NCBI GenBank assembly: GCA_009792885.1
Contig: WMCF01000112.1
Coordinates: 170,517-234,516 of the forward strand
DNA from: Eremophila alpestris peregrina
Lineage: Eukaryota > Chordata > Aves > Passeriformes > Alaudidae
Length of the DNA stretch: 64,000 nucleotides
Reading direction: 5' to 3'
Part shown: positions 1 to 10,923 of the stretch, piece after piece
Layout of the letters: every line of letters begins with the position of its first letter
Position numbering within the stretch: the first letter of the stretch is position 1
Notes under the pieces: generated by a model
Database searches by the model: none
The model's input: the letters and a program-made list of their open reading frames with translations, nothing else
Told to the model about the DNA's origin: nothing
Position numbers and translations under genes: made by a program

Positions 1-3000
1 GCTCAAGGATAGTTTTAAGTGTTTATTTGCATTAAAATTGGGCGAGTTGTGTGTGCCTATTTCCAGAAGAAAATGAACTTTGCAACTGCTTCATAAAAAC
101 TCCAAAGGAAAGCTACTTTCAGCTTTATGAAGGAAGCTGAGTTACAGCAGATCTGTGAGAGTGATGCCACTGGTTACTCCCAGAGCTTCACAAGGAGTTG
201 GGGCTGTGGAACACAAAATATTTCAGTGTTTTCTTCCTCTGATCCTAAAGGGCTAATTAGGGCTGAAGAGTTGAGGATTAATCAGGAAATTTAGCTCTTC
301 GACCATGAACAGCCAAATAGATCAGTGGGAAAACACAAATATTGTCAGGCAGTGGTACCAGATCACACAAGCATCCGAGAAAGGAGGCTGTGAAGAAGAA
401 CTATCAATAAGAAAAAAAAATGAGGTAATTATAAAAAACCTTTGAAAATATTTTCTGTAAGAATCCACTACTCCCAGTTGACTCAGTAATTATCCTGAAA
501 TCTGACAGTTCTGTAAAGCAGCTGTGTGGTGCTTTCCTGTTGGTGCAGTGCAAGAGAGATGTTCCAGTAATAGCATTTGTAATCCAGATGTGCAAAAGTC
601 AGGTCTGTCTTATGAAACCTCCTATACAGCTCAAATTCAAACTTGTAGAGGCACATTACATTTCTTCTTTTTATTTGTCTCTGCTGTTCAGTCACATGTA
701 TTTTGTTGGTCTGGCTCTTTATTAAATAGTATCAGATGCTTCATTTCTTCTGGTTAGGAACAAAAAAACTTCTGAGAAAGTAAGATGCTCCCAGTCAAAG
801 AGTTTGAGTTCAGTTTTTGGTGTCTGATCCCCTGATCTTGCACTGCAGGAGAATTGACAACTTCTGAGGTCTTAGAAGGAGATTACTTATTCTTTATCTC
901 ACTTCTTGCAGCAATAAAAATCTTACTAATGTCCACCTAATAAGGTGAATATTCACTAAAGCACTGATTTCAATAAAAATAGAAATAATCCTCTTCTGTT
1001 GTCCTCCTCCTCAAATTTATCCCAGTCCTTTGCTGGTCCATTCCAAGGTCACTGGCACAGGTTGATTAAAACCTAAATGAAGGTGAGATTAAAAAGGCCA
1101 TTCTTTATTCTCTTTTAATAGCAAATGGAATTGATAAAAAGTACAAAAAGTGGGTGGCAAGAAAGGCTTTTGCCCTCTGGCACTGCAGTGTTTTGGTTTC
1201 CTCATCTTAGGTGCTTTCTCTCCTCTTGTGTTATTCTGAGCAGTAGAATGATCCCCCCTAACTTCACAGTGTCCTGAGAAAGTTGTGAGAGACATCATTA
1301 GAAATCAAATATTCCCATAAATTCAGTACCCACTGTGGTAGGAATAGGACTGGAATGTGTAATGAATAAGTGGAATATTTTTAATAGGTCTTAGGGGAGG
1401 GGAGAAAAGTAAACCCAGGATGTGGTTCTTCCAGGTGAGAGCTATTTACTGTGTTACCAGGAAGATTTCTTGAAGCTTAATCCAGGGAATTTCGTTCTTC
1501 CAGATGAATTCTCCTGTGTGGCAGCTCTGTACACAGAGGTGCCTGCAGAGTTCCAGAGCAATGCCACTGGCATTGATCTGCCTGCAGCCACAGACCCTCA
1601 GACTGGGCAGAAGAGATGTGACCCATCTCAGGGAAAGCCAGGTTTTAGCTTGGCCTGGGTAGGCCAAGTGTAAGACCCCACACTGGGTTTAGGAGTGGTG
1701 CTGAGTTGCTGAACTCGGGATTAGGTGTATCTCCAAACATGTGCATTAGCAAATGTCTGTGAGACTCAACTGACTTCAGACATTAAGTAGCAATGGAGTT
1801 GAAAAAGCTTTCTGAGCTTTGTGCCATTCAGATTTGGAGATAAACTTCCTATCAGCTGAGCTTTCCAATGCTTCCAGCCAAATCCTGCCTGCCTCAGATG
1901 CTCCTTGCTTGTAGCTCTTGGCTAAACTTTAGTACTTAAACCATTGCCAGTGTCTTGAGTAGAGCTGAGTTATGGCTTACATTACATCTGATGCCTTCAA
2001 GTCTTGCTATTTTATCTCTTGAGAATATGGAACTTGTCAGCAGTGAACAGAAATTCTCTCTGATCCCTTTAAAGACCTATAGGGTCTGTATTGTTTTGGG
2101 GTTTGAATTGGTTGTTTCTCCGAGGCACCCTGCTCACTTTGGATATCTACCCTCTGCTGGTTTCTGCAATCAAACCATAGCACTTGGCATGGCAGGGTGC
2201 CTGAATGATGTGTTTATACAGGCAGGAGGCAGGGTTTAATACCATCTCATGATTCACTGTGCAGTCCTATTAATATGAACTTGACTCGGGGGAATAAGTA
2301 GCTGTTACTTGTCAGCAAATCCTGAGTGTATTAAGGGGGTGAAGTTGTATTGAAAGATCCTCACAGTGATACTCTGCTGTTCCCAAGGGAAGCAAATGAA
2401 AACTGTGCTTTGATGAATAATGAATGTGCTAATTGGGGTCAAGAAGAAGTCATGGCTTCCTGTGATACAGTAGTTAGAGTAGCCTGACTACAGCAATAAA
2501 GAGAAGTCAGTTTGACCAGATTTGGCAATAAAAATATGTGACTGTCATCTCTGTCATCTCCACACAACTAAAGCCTGGGATGTGACAGTGACAGGCAAAT
2601 GGTTTATCTCTTCTACAACCCAGGGCTGTGTTCCTGAGATCCTCTTTGAGGTATTGGTTGGAGCCCATAAGATTATGGCCAAGAACTGATCCTGAGACTG
2701 GTTGAGTGCTCAGATATTGCCCAAAATCCTGTGTGGGATGGGTGAAAAATCTCTCATGGCATGGCTTGGGTACATCACTAGGATTTACTGAGAGTGGGTA
2801 TTGATTAGAGTCAGTCTGTTCCTGATTTGCAAGGAAAAATGTTTTTGTTGCTGCTGGGCTGTATTTGCAAATGAATTTACCCTGAGGGGAAGATTACAGC
2901 CTGTTCTTACCTGCTGACAAAATGTATGCAAAAAAACATATTTCTTGGTCATCTTGTATTCAGCACACAAAGGGGAAGAATAAATGGAAGAGATTAAGGA

Positions 3001-6000
3001 AGATCCATGCAAATATTCTAATACACATTTTGTGAAATGCATATACATACAACCTGAGACTTTATTAGAGATGTATGTGATACTGCTTATCATTTGTGGA
3101 AGATGTACATAATTTTCAGTAGTTAGTCTGTGTAACTGCATGATGTCAAACAAGCATGAGGTCTGGAAAGTGTTCTGTGTTTCACACAAAATTTTCTAAG
3201 CAGCTTAACTTCTCCTGGGTTGGAGGCTAATCTCAGCTGGTTTAGAAAATGCAGATAATCTCAAGAGCAGGGTAGTGAAAGATATCTGAAGAGATGGGAG
3301 AGAGTGTGTTCTCAGAGAGGCCAACAGGGAAAATCCAAGTGCTTTGGTACAGCTATCCAGCTGATAAGAGTTATGTAATAAAAGCCAGCGTGGAACTCTG
3401 CAAGAGAGGGAAAACAATGCAGTGCTCACCAAGGCAGAAGGAACAAAGTGCAGAACTTTGTAACACATCCTCAGTGCTGTGAATAAATGGTGATGTCTGC
3501 AGGTCAAAATCAACTCTTGGTACCCAAAGCAGCAGTATTTTCATGCAGCTTTGCAGTTAACTTTCCTGAGCGACCCAGGACAGCTGGAGGCACACACAGA
3601 AGCTTCCTTCACAAACAGAGTGGTGCAGGCCCATGGAGGTGTGCTCTGCTTTAGGAGACTCGTTTTTGTGAGGCACCTTGCACAGTACAATCTCATCCTT
3701 TTTCCTGGCGCAGAGCACATGAAACAACTGAAGTTTTCACATTCATCCAGTTTTAATTCTGACACAAATGCTGGGATAATAATGTGGTTGTGATCCAGAA
3801 TCTTTCTAATTGGTATGATAGTGCAGCTAAGTTAAAAGACACCATAGCTATTTGATTTGGTCTTTTCCGGAGAATAGCTATTTTCACAGATTGTTCTCGG
3901 CTTTTGTGCTTTGATATGCAGAGCTGATGACAGGTCCTTATTCTGTGGTAGCCCGGGGGAAGTCCAGGCACAGAGGGATCCCGGTTTTAACCTGCTGCTT
4001 CTCTCTAGCATACATTTATCACCTATAAGTGAATGTGTCCTGCGACTCACTGAAGGGTAAATCACTCTCCCTGCTGTCAGGGGACAAATACTTCTCTTTT
4101 AGCAATCCAGTCTAAGCAGGGAGTGAGTGTTTCCAAGACATAGAAGAGGACAAGCCTTGCCTTTAAGAGTTCTGGGAAAAGTGAAGTTAAGTAGATGTGT
4201 ATCTTTTAAGTGTGTGTATTCTTTGATATTGCTGTTATTGTGGTGATCTCCTTGTACCAGATGCAGTTCTCTTCGAAGGAATTTACAATCAGAGATGGAT
4301 ACAAATAGGAACTGGCCTGCAGAGGGACAGGGATATTGGTCATCATGCCACTGGACACATCCCCCAGACAATGTTTTTGTGTGGCATTCTGGCAGGAGGA
4401 GGTTTTATGGGCTGAAAGAGAATGTTCATAGATCTTTAGAGTCTTACCTGGTAGCAGGCAATTCCAGGAGAAGGCATCAGTGCCATTTGGAGTTTGGCTG
4501 GGAGGTGAAGGAGCACAATAGGATATTAATCTGGGAGTTGTTGGCAGTAGTGGCTTGGGCAGGAGTAGGCTGAAGTGAGCCTTTGAAGGGGATGACAAGC
4601 ACCGGATAAAGGCAATAAAAGGATGTGTTTTGGGACAGTGCAGGTGAAGTGATCTTTATGGGAGCATTCCAAAAGAAATGCCAAGTAAACACACCATTCT
4701 TTGGCCAGTGAGATACTACAGCAGCCCATGGCTCACTGCACAGCACTGACTGTGAGAAAGGAAGTTGAAACCAGAGAGAAAGGATTGGCTGTGTACCCAG
4801 AAACCAACATTTACTGAAATACTGCACTTCAAGTGCTGCAAGGCCAATCAGCCTACAGGGCAACAGCCTTAATTTGTCTAGGGCTATAAACAGTTTCCCA
4901 AAAATGTTTCCCAAGTTTTTGCTTCTTTCTGAATCTCTTGTATTCAGCAGGACTGTAATTATTTATCTTTGAAATCTCCAAACTTACTATCACTGTATAT
5001 TCAGAAGAAAAAGGCTAAAATTTGAACTTCAGTGGAACTGAAATGTTGTTTTCTGACTGAAGAATCATCTGAGTTCATCTTGAGCTGCTAGTTTTTAATG
5101 TGCTCATAAGAGCTAATGTAATTGTTGGATGCTAATGTAAATTTTAAATGGGATCTTTAAGTTGAGAAGACATATGTGTTAATTCCAAATATGCTGTATC
5201 CCACATGCTTGAAAAAGGTGGTTTGTGCTAGTTTTAAACAGTTCCTACATCCTTGCTCTGTTCTCTAGGGTGAAATGAGATGCTTGATAAACTCAAACCA
5301 CTCTGATGGCATCTGCCATGCTGGTTATCAGTGTGAGAGCAGCAGATACCTTTGATTTGTACAGGTGGCATTTTCTGCTTTGGGAGTCAGTAAAATATCA
5401 GTTGCTGTGGACGAGGGAAATTATCAGGAGACTTAGAAACCAATTTGTCCTCTCAGTTTTGGGGTTTCCTGTACCAGAAAACCACTGAGAAACCTTCAGG
5501 AGAAAATGGAGAGCATTTGGACAATAGGAAAGGTGGTCAGAAATGGGAGACTTGAACTTAAAAGATTCAAATGTGACATAGCATAAGCACTGAGGGTGCC
5601 AAAGTGACACCTGAATTATTTATGATCTAAGAGATGGGAAAGTTAGGCCAGGGTAGGAAGGAAGTAGAAATTATTTGAAGTTCATTGGTGTTGTGCAGCA
5701 CTTGGAAGAACTATTGTTTGTGGTGTTTTGAACTAGATACAGGCATTGAGAAGAATTAATTATTTGGCAGAAAGATGGTCTAAATAGATTACTCCTGTCA
5801 GAATGTGATTAGAGCATACATCATTGATTGGCTGATGACTGCATTGCAGGGATCTGCCTTTTCCAGGCATTCTGGCCCCAGGGAAGTTGCTTAAGTCTCC
5901 TTTTTTTGTACCATAGCATCTGCTTTTGCCTGGAGAAGTATTTTGGTCTAATGTGTCATTTACATGTTAAATGCAGGTGGGATCATAACTCTGATCTTTC

Positions 6001-7368
6001 TTGCACCATTTCCATTTTTCTTGTTCTGCCTGAAAGTGTAGCCCAGTTTTCAGGCATATTTCTACTTTTATTTCTGTATCAGTGCATCCATACTGTACAG
6101 CAGTGTCCATTTCCTTCCTATTTAAATGCCTTTTTAGCAAGCCTTCAATGAAACTGCTATTAGAGCACTCAGAACCTTCAGTTCTGCTAAAACACGAGAT
6201 TCTGGTATTTGATTGCTGGGCCTGAAATAGTTACAAATTTTGTGACCTTCTACTCCTACCCTACCATGCTTAACCGATGCTCTTCACCTTTAAAAGCAGT
6301 TTTTCGTTAATAAAACCTGCCTTTTTGCAAAATTCTGCATAGTTGAAACAAATAAGATTGTGCATTTCATTTGTGTATCTACATTTTACATATAAAGCTA
6401 GTGTTCATGTGTTTTTCTTGTTCTTTCTTCCTCTCTCATTGCTGAAACCAATTTTTAGCTTCAGAAAATCCATGGAAATTTTTAATGAAAGAAACCAAAG
6501 CCCACTAGGGTTTGGGAACAGCTGAAAGTAGCATCCCCTCTATGAGCACACTGAAAATGGCTTAACATGTCATTTTTTTCCCTAACAGCATTATAATTTT
6601 TAGAATGTAATGGAAATGAAAGCTGTATAGTTGTTTAAAATAGATGATCTCCCCTATTCCACCCACACACAGAGTTAATTCTTTGCAGGGAGGAGGAAGG
6701 CAGGGAGTGGGTGCTGTCACCCCAGGGACATCAGGGAGGTGCTCGAGGTGCCCGTCCTAACCACTCTGGCTTTGTCCTCCCAGAAGTGCTGAGGTCCATG
6801 CTTGACCTTAATCATGCTAAAGGTCCTGCTGAAGTGAAACAGAACCCTCAGCTTTATCAATACTCTTCTGGCTCATCCTCTCAGTGCTCAGCACTCTTTT
6901 TGGTCAAATATCATTTATTCAACCTTTTCTAGCGGAACAGGAGCAGCCATTGATACTGACAGCAAACTGTAACACTGGGGTGACATTTCCTTTCTGAGAG
7001 GGTGGGAGGGAGCAGAGGTGTGTTGTTCTGAAGTGGTGGAGCTGATGGAGAGGCAGTGGCAGAAGTTCTGAGCCTGCATGGGGTGGAGAGGCGAGTAAAG
7101 CTCTGTTGTGCTCCTGTGGCTTTGATTTGCAGTGGTTTGTGTGAGTTTAGCTGTGACACACATGGGACATCACCTCAGAGCCTATGGGAAACCAGGGTAT
7201 CTCTCTGGTTCTCCTGGATGGGCAGGAGTCTGGACAGGGGGGGTGGATCCTCCCTGGCCTGTGCCTGAAACAGTGATGACTTTTGGTCTCAGCCCATGGG
7301 AAAAGCACTGTCAGGGCTGTCTGAGGATTTGGAGGTCACAAGGGTTTGATTGGTGTGATTTTTGTTAT
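1..7368. other. Non-coding DNA, presumed upstream intron or 5' flank of the RBFOX gene
   Basis: No exon, RNA gene or mobile element is recognisable here. Open frames are short, lie on both strands and resemble no protein I know, as expected by chance in AT-rich DNA. GC-richer but CpG-poor patches lie at about 1430-1680 and 6690-7330. They could be worn repeats of a family I cannot name. Confidence 0.6.
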
Positions 7369-7745
7369 GTCACTGGGTGAGAAAGTAGAGTTTTTATATT
7401 TTGCTATAGACATAAATGGAGTCAAGATGGAGGCAGATCAGTGTGATAAGAGCACATGTTTTTGTCTTCCTTTTCCTCTTCCTCTTTGCAAAGGGTGATG
7501 GGTTTTTAGGATTGTGTGAAGGTGCAGTTTCACTACATGACATGGGTTTTAGTTATTGGTGTTTAGAGAAAAACAATGTTAACCTAGTTTAGACTATAAA
7601 AGCCCAGACACTGCCGTGGGCAGGGGAGAATCCATTTTTCCAGCTGCCTGTGAACTTCACACTGGACAGAAAGAACTTAGAGATAAGATTTGTAAAATAA
7701 ACATCTGCAGTCCGCAACCCAGACGTTCTCCAATTCCTTCTTTCA
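7369..7745 (+). mobile_element. Possible solo LTR of an endogenous retrovirus (ERVL-like)
   Basis: The segment has LTR-like architecture. It opens with TGTCAC, contains a polypyrimidine stretch (about 7465-7490), a TATAAAAG box at 7595-7602 and an AATAAA polyadenylation signal at 7696-7701, about 100 nt further on. It ends near a CA at about 7745. TATA box and poly(A) signal at this spacing are typical of U3-R junctions in vertebrate LTRs. I see no internal viral genes, primer-binding site or clear target-site duplication, so both ends are estimates. It could instead be ordinary sequence with chance motifs. Confidence 0.3.
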
Positions 7746-8639
7746 AGCACGGGCCAGTGAGAAGAAAAATTTACATTGTTGGGGTTAATCTCAGAAGAGA
7801 TAACTCCAACAAGAGCCCAGCCACCAGGTCACACTTGCACCTGGAGTGCCCCACACCCAGACATTTCAAAGCAGGTTGTTTGTAGTGAGGCAAGAAAAGT
7901 GTCCTTGCATTAAAACAGGGAACTGTGGTTTATTTTCAACCTTTGCATTTGTGCATTGCTATCTGCAGTGTAGGAAATAGCAGTGCTGCTGAGACATTTG
8001 ATGTTTTAGTTATTCTGGGATGTTTATGGTGCTTGCAAAGGGCTGGAAGTGTCCTCCTGGAAGTGTTCACACTACCACTACTGTTTGCATCATACTCTGT
8101 TATAAGCCACCCTTTTTTTTGTTACTGTGGATTTGGAAAAGCTGTTCTAGACCCTCACTAGACAAGACCAAAATACTCCAAAAAAACCCCCAAACTTGAA
8201 AAAATATGTTCAGCCTAAATTTATTCATAACTAGGTTTTTCTTGATTTTTAGAGTGTCAGGATTGTCCTTAGTTTAAACAGTCTCTTCCTCCTACTGTTT
8301 TCTTCCCTATTCACAGATTGCTTTGCTGGGATAAACAAATCAAATTTAGGTTTCTGTTGCAACACAGTTGTTCCTTTTCCCTGAACATAAAAAGGAATTT
8401 TCCTACAATGGTTATATTTGAATTTGACCTTTTTTTTTTTTTTTTCTATTTAATGTGGATGAAGAGAACTGTATTCTGTTGGAAGTACCTCCAAGAAATC
8501 AAGAAATAATTGAGAATTAAAATTAGGAAAAACTGCTAATTTTCCTTTTCCTATTTGCATCTCACTAGCATCTCAAATTCTTTAAACAGATGCAATGAGA
8601 TCCTGCTTTCCTTCCTCCTGAGTTTAGCTCTGAAGTTTC
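7746..8639. other. Non-coding DNA with a T16 tract
   Basis: This is AT-rich sequence with no gene. A homopolymer of 16 T lies at 8430-8445. Nothing else stands out. Confidence 0.6.
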
Positions 8640-8935
8640 TGTTATTAGGAGGAGCATGATCTTGCATTTTGTATTACTGAATTCCATCCCATTTCTATTA
8701 AAGCAGCCCATAAGATTTTAGCAGTTCTTTCTATGTGATATCGTTATCCTTTCCATTCCTGACAGTCCCTTCCAACTTTGTGTCATCAGGAAATTTCATC
8801 AGCAGGTTGCCTTGTGCCAAAATAATTAAAGAAAATGTTCAAAAAAATCGGTCCCAAAATAGATCACAGAAAAGCTTCCCTTGAGCCTGTGCTTTCCTGT
8901 ACAAATCTTCCTCCTCAGGTTTTCTAACGTCTTAT
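8640..8935 (-). mobile_element. Ancient CR1/L3-like LINE fragment (reverse-transcriptase region)
   Basis: Read on the + strand, the block follows the antisense of old amniote CR1/L3-type reverse-transcriptase sequence as I know it. It has the run about a first-strand 'CCCATTTCTATTA' at 8690-8702, then 'AACTTTGTGTCATC' at 8775-8788 (antisense of the catalytic F/YADD region), 'AAATTTCATCAGCA' at 8791-8804, and 'ATCGGTCCCAAA' at 8847-8858. Many substitutions and small indels separate it from the consensus, so it predates the younger CR1 copies in this window. It is non-functional. Both ends are approximate because similarity fades. Confidence 0.6.
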
Positions 8936-10667
8936 CAAATATATACATGCTGAAACAAAAAACCTGCCAGGTATTTTACAGAGCAATTTAACAGTCTGTG
9001 TTTTATGTCAGTTGTCCCACTGGAGTCATTTGAGTAAAGCTTGCAAAATCCATTTTATAATCTCCATTCCTGGGTGAAAGAAATCTGCCTTCTTTTCAAA
9101 TGCAGCTCTCTCTGCTGGATGAAACAAATAGGCAATAGTTCAAATTAAATTTTTATTTTAATTAAGTATTTTTAAGTGAGTTCTGACTGCAACTTGCTTT
9201 CTCATGTATACCTTTTCTTTATGTATTTCTCTGTGAAAGTTAGTGACTGGTTTCATATTGGAATGAATGGCAATCTTTTGAAAAACATCCATGATGTGTC
9301 AGTCTGCTTATTATTAAACTTACTATTAAACAGTTTCTCTTCCTTGGTAAGAAATGACCAAGAAATAGGATTTATAGCTAATCATGGTCAGATCAGCAGT
9401 GAGAGCAGCATCATCCCCAAGAGAAAAGTGAAGCGGTTCTGAAACAGGAGATGGAGTGGGGTAAACATCTCTCCATCATGTGACAATTGCTGGCCTCGCT
9501 GGCAGCTCCTGCAGAGAGCATCACTGAGGGTCACAATTCCACATCTAAAGTTAGCAGTGGGGTAAGGCTGGCAGTGGGGAGGGCCAGCAGGCAGCTGCTC
9601 AGGAGATTGCTAAATCCTGCAGCAGGGCCGCCGTGATACACGGGAATCAATTACTGAAAACCTTCCACCATGGTCAAAATGTGACATTAAATAATTGAGG
9701 ATCACATCAAATCTTGTCTGCAATTAGTTATCTGGAAAAGTAATTATGCAACAAAATCAAGTAGCTGGAATTAGTGGTGTGAAGCACCTTGATTATTCAA
9801 AGGCTGTAGGAGATTTTTTTTTTTTATTTCACTTGTAACATGAAGTTGTAAGTACCTAGCTAATTCTTTATTGAAATAAGAAAGTCTTGCTCAGTTGTAA
9901 TTCTTGTCATTAGTTACATCTGCAATAGAAGATACATAGCACATAAAACAGGTGTTAATGACCACGTTGGTTTTGTCTAAAGTAAAAATGGGCTGTGGAA
10001 GAGGATGTCTTGTAAGTTGTGCCTTTAAAATAAAATCTAATTTGATTTAGGGAGGAAACCAGCCTAAATTTCAGTCCTTTGTCTCCTACACCAGTGGTGT
10101 AAGTTGATTTGGACAACAGAGTTGAAGTACTCTAATGGGAAAATGTGTTCTTTTAAAATAGTTATGATCAATTTAACAACATAGATGTTGTGAAAGGTTA
10201 GAAAAGCCATTAAAATATAATTTACACTGATAGAAGTCATTAGCTTGCATTAGTTAATATATTCAAAACAAACAAGAAAAATATAATGAATCGAAACAGA
10301 ATGTACCCAGTGTAACAGACTGAAGCGTAAATGCTCACATGAACATTGTTTAACAGCTTATAAATACAGGGAAATGTCTAATTATGCAATCATGATAAAC
10401 CTGATTATTTTGAAAATGGCTTCTGATAGTAACTGTTGTCATGTGTATGCCAGAACTGATAGGAAAATTATTTCTAATCAGTAGATCTGTGCAGAATTTG
10501 ATCTCTATGTGTATAGTACTTAAAAATCTGAACTGATAAAGAGTAGTTGGCTAGTCATGTTACTTAAGCTGCTCCCAAAATAGCACCTTCCTTTTTGGGT
10601 AGAGTTAGGTTTGCAGCTGTTGTCTCTATCTGTTGTCTCTGAAGAAAATTTTAACATTAAGTGTTGC
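8936..10667. other. Intron upstream of the RBFOX exon, with conserved-looking segments
   Basis: No coding sequence is visible. Two stretches, about 9620-9800 and 10290-10560, are high-complexity AT-rich sequence with homeodomain-type TAAT/ATTA cores and no low-complexity decay, which is the look of vertebrate conserved non-coding elements. Conservation cannot be measured from one sequence, so this is inference from texture and from proximity to the exon. Confidence 0.35.
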
Positions 10668-10696
10668 TGACGTCAATTTTTTTCTTTTTTTTACAG
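10668..10696 (+). other. 3' splice site (branch point, polypyrimidine tract, AG)
   Basis: CTGAC at 10667-10671 matches the vertebrate branch-point consensus, with the branch A at 10670, 26 nt before the AG. A nearly unbroken run of T with one C follows, ending in ACAG at 10693-10696. All three parts are at standard spacing, so the exon probably starts at 10697 and is internal, joined to one or more upstream non-coding exons. The same bases contain a perfect CRE palindrome, TGACGTCA (10668-10675), so a promoter reading is not fully excluded. Confidence 0.65.
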
Positions 10697-10917
10697 CTGA
10701 TGTGGGCTTTGCCCCTGACAGAAGTTATTTGGTTCTAGCTCTGAGTTTGGAAGAAGTTGGTATATAGATTTTCCCCTAACTTTCAATTGATGTGTTTAGC
10801 TTTAGTGGGAGTAATACTATCACTTAAACCATGTTGTCGTCTCAAGGAGTTGTGCTACACCCCTATGGAGTGCCCGTGATTCTGCCGGCAGCACCATACT
10901 TCGCTGGACTTGTTCAG
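10697..10917 (+). other. RBFOX1/2: RBFOX alternative 5' exon (5' UTR part 10697-10830 plus coding start)
   Basis: The predicted exon is 221 nt long, bounded by the acceptor AG at 10695-10696 and a donor at 10918. The first 134 nt would be 5' UTR. This UTR holds two upstream ATGs. One, at 10700, opens a 12-codon frame that stops at 10736-10738. The other, at 10790, opens a frame that runs through the main ATG and stops at 10877-10879. The 5' edge depends on the acceptor being used. If transcription instead starts nearby, the UTR would be shorter and the upstream frames might be lost. Confidence 0.6.
10831..10917 (+). CDS. RBFOX1/2: RBFOX-family splicing regulator, alternative N-terminal coding exon (29 codons, partial gene)
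   Basis: RBFOX proteins are nuclear and cytoplasmic RNA-binding proteins that bind (U)GCAUG through one RRM and control neuronal and muscle alternative splicing. This exon encodes 29 residues beginning MLSSQGVVLHPYGVP and containing PAAPY before a terminal GLVQ. From memory, the human RBFOX1 isoform with the MLASQG N-terminus has the same length, matches about 22 of 29 residues, and also ends in Q at a phase-0 junction before GNQE. An in-frame TAA at 10825-10827 lies just upstream of the ATG and an A sits at -3, which supports this start. CAG is followed by gtaatg, a good donor. The RRM and all other exons lie outside the window. Because RBFOX1 is almost invariant among amniotes, the seven differences raise the chance that this is a paralogue such as RBFOX2. 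The family call is firm; the paralogue is not. Confidence 0.85.
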
Positions 10918-10923
10918 GTAATG
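10918..10923 (+). other. 5' splice site (CAG|gtaatg)
   Basis: The coding frame reaches CAG at 10915-10917 and GTAATG follows at once. Open reading continues only briefly beyond this point, and the known family exon ends with the same Q codon, so the junction is well placed. Confidence 0.75.
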
